NCBI GenBank assembly: GCA_934045905.1
Contig: OW203773.1
Coordinates: 14,557,246-14,621,245 of the forward strand
Source of the DNA: Leuctra nigra
Taxonomy: Eukaryota; Arthropoda; Insecta; Plecoptera; Leuctridae
DNA length: 64,000 bases
Direction of reading: 5' to 3'
Made by a program: the position numbers and the translations under genes. The notes beneath the pieces were generated by a model, which worked only from the letters and a program-made list of their open reading frames with translations, had not been told where the DNA came from and made no database searches. Of this stretch, positions 62,140-64,000 are shown piece by piece; within the stretch, counting starts at the first letter, position 1; each line of letters begins with the position of its first letter.

Positions 62140-62400
62140 AAATCAAATATGGGCTAAGCAACTACATAAAAATTTAAAAAATACTTGGCGCATCGAGTAT
62201 AAATAATACAGGAGTGTGGGCCAGAAAGTAAATGTTGGTACCTCTGTATCTATAATAAACCCACCGATAATGCACCAAAATACCATGCACAGAATAGTTT
62301 TGGTCTTTAAATAGTTTTAGCTCAGACCATTTTTTGATATAACTACTTTTTAGCGCTGAAAACCAATGCAACCTATTTTTATGGGCGCAAAAAGTAGGGG
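62140..62400. repeat. Degraded family B hairpin remnant
   Basis: AAAAAATACTTGGCGCATCG, then after about 130 bp GACCATTTTTTGATATAACT + ACTTTTTAGCGCTGAA, corresponds to the two arms of the hairpin apex with heavy decay. Confidence 0.5.
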
Positions 62401-62869
62401 TAAAATTTAATAAAATTGGTTTAGTCAGCCCTGTCAAAATTGTCAGTGAGCTAGGGCTCAATTTACAAAAAATAATCAATGAATTATCTGAAGCGGATCA
62501 AATGATAATGACATATTATATTCTCCAATGTTTCAAGTAATTTATAGGGGTTTTGAAACGCCAGCCTCAATTGAGTTAGGGCAAAACAAAATAATAATTC
62601 ATTAACAATTTTACTATTTGATCAACATCAGAGGGGGTTATGATTATTGTTCGCTCGATTTGACTCGGAATGACTCTTTTTTACTTTTTGGCTCCCGAGC
62701 TAAAAACCAACTATTAGTAGTAGAATTGTGGTTGATCTCTAAAAAACGATCCAATATCAAGTCTGATTATTATTTTTTTAATGCATATCCCACAGACGAC
62801 ATTATCATTTAAAACTGTTTTGACAATATATTTTTTCTTAAATTACATCGATACGTTAGATACCCACAC

Positions 62870-63060
62870 TTTTTTCTTTTCTATGTGTTCTATATTATCT
62901 GGCATTGCGCTTTAGACTGGTCCGGGAATTAAAATTTTTTAATACATGAGTTTATTGCAGGAACAAAGTTGAACATATTTTTATTAAAATTGACGTCATT
63001 AACCGTTTCGTTAAGTTTAATGAATTACACTTAAACATTGTTATTTCATGTCCATCAATC
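62870..63060 (+). repeat. Interspersed repeat family E, copy 4 (partial)
   Basis: TACATGAGTTTATTGCAGGA + ACAAAGTTGAACATATTTTTATT matches the most conserved block of copies 1 to 3. Confidence 0.55.
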
Positions 63061-63196
63061 AATAACAAGAAGTTATTTCGGATGCTTAATTAAGAAGTCT
63101 GCAGGCAGGAAGTGTTTTGCATCTCACTTGTTTGTTTGTCACGTAATCGACTTTAATGTTATCGCTATCAAGGCCATATTCTATGTCTTGAAGAAA

Positions 63197-63405
63197 TAGT
63201 CCACTCAGCCACGTCGTACAGTGCGCAAACTTTCACACAACATAAAATGCCTAATGTAAAAACTAAAAAGTCCAACACCAACACTTTTACAGTAAGCAAC
63301 AGCAGGGCATTTTCGGCCTACATGGATCTTAAAAAATTGGAAAATCTCACATTGTTGCGAAATATCTTAATTCCGATGGCTCCACCACATACCGCAACTG
63401 GGAAC
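63197..63405 (-). mobile_element. Family B 3' region fragment
   Basis: GCATTTTCGGCCTACATGGA, AAATTGGAAAATCTCACATT and GTTGCGAAATATCTTAATT match B2 at 41262-41330. The terminal palindrome is degraded. It ends about 40 bp before the second CRAL-TRIO start codon. Confidence 0.65.
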
Positions 63406-63447
63406 CTAAGTTATTACTTCTTCTATGTTTAATGTTTGTCCACAGAG

Positions 63448-63601
63448 ATGTCTGACAGCATGCTGGTCGAAGCGGTGACTGAAGCCGATTGGCAGAGACT
63501 CTGTGAGGAGTTCGACACAACGAAGCAACGCGTGGCTGAAGATGTGGCGCTGCTAAAGCAGTGGCTCACTCAGCAGCCGCATCTGCCTCAGAATATACTG
63601 G
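63448..63601 (+). CDS. CRAL-TRIO protein paralogue, first coding exon only
   Basis: MSDSMLVEAVTEADW begins at 63448 and the exon ends with donor GTAAAT after 63601. It is 154 nt in phase 1, identical in length and phase to exon 1 of the gene at 10669-19819, and alignable throughout (EDVALLKQWLTQQPHLPQ against EDVKLLKQWFAQQPHLPQ). CACAG|AG just before the ATG could be the acceptor of a non-coding first exon. The rest of the gene lies beyond the window. By family it should be a cytosolic carrier of hydrophobic ligands. Confidence 0.85.
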
Positions 63602-63889
63602 GTAAATTTTACTTCGTTCAATAAATTTCTTGTGTAACCTAATTCCAAAATACTCCCCTAACAAATTATATAATATTCTTATCAATCTGAAGTATATCAA
63701 AAAGAGGAAAACATATATGTACAGGTTTCTATACTTACTAATATTATTAAAGCTCGGCCGTTTTAGAAAATTGAGAGAGAAAAGCATGTTTGTTAGGTGG
63801 GTGTAACTCTTTCAGACTGATTCACATGATCAGTCTGATTGTATATTATTAACACCTTTTCATTTTTGCTTCATGGCATTGTTAATTAG

Positions 63890-64000
63890 GCGCCGGTTAT
63901 TCAACAAAACCGCGCAAATGAAATTTCCAATCCGATCATGATATCATGATTAGATAAAAGACAAACTTAAGGTTATCACTTAACACACTTTTAAAGTTAA
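63890..64000. repeat. Palindromic repeat, family G, copy 3, cut by the window end
   Basis: GGTTATTCAACAAAACCGC, AATTTCCAATCCGATCATG and GATTAGATAAAAGACAAACT match the left arms of copies 1 and 2. Confidence 0.65.

Overview
The window looks like AT-rich nuclear DNA of an arthropod, most likely an insect. Coding exons are split by GT-AG introns, two exon sets belong to a CRAL-TRIO lipid-transfer family that is expanded in insects, and one exon pair resembles a seven-transmembrane odorant receptor. The remainder is dense in eukaryotic transposons (Helitron-like, hAT, P-like, THAP/DDE, LINE and tRNA-derived SINE) and satellites. The species cannot be named from sequence alone.

Host genes. (1) 442-3319, minus: two exons of a probable chemoreceptor whose 3' part leaves the window. 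(2) 10669-19819, minus: a complete six-exon CRAL-TRIO gene encoding about 312 aa, with all splice phases agreeing. (3) 46490-48997, minus: the last five exons of an unrecognised coiled-coil protein, one of which is caught in a 133-bp tandem triplication. (4) 63448-63601, plus: the first exon of a second CRAL-TRIO gene, with the same length and phase as exon 1 of the first.

Mobile DNA. The best preserved element is a P-superfamily-like DNA transposon at 53451-59516. It has inverted ends, a perfect 7-bp target duplication, an intact five-exon THAP-type transposase (939 aa) and a second, convergent three-exon gene (334 aa) of unknown function. It sits on the edge of a 2.8-kb, 71-bp-period minisatellite (50662-53450). 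A THAP + DDE_4 transposase gene (two exons, 456 aa) lies at 25848-27479. Two abundant non-autonomous families recur. Family A is Helitron-like (5' TTGAGCGAGCG, 3' hairpin + CTAG, inserted between A and T). Family B has a ~400-bp hairpin at its 5' end, a body of CRE/ETS-like modules and a 3' mini-palindrome. A family A copy nested in a family B copy defines the ends of A exactly. Other families with inverted ends (C to H), a hAT copy with a perfect 8-bp duplication just upstream of the CRAL-TRIO start codon, LINE fragments and microsatellites fill most remaining space.

Overall this is a transposon-rich intergenic/intronic landscape. The most unusual items are the two-gene P-like element and the family B hairpins, whose two arms change in step within each copy.
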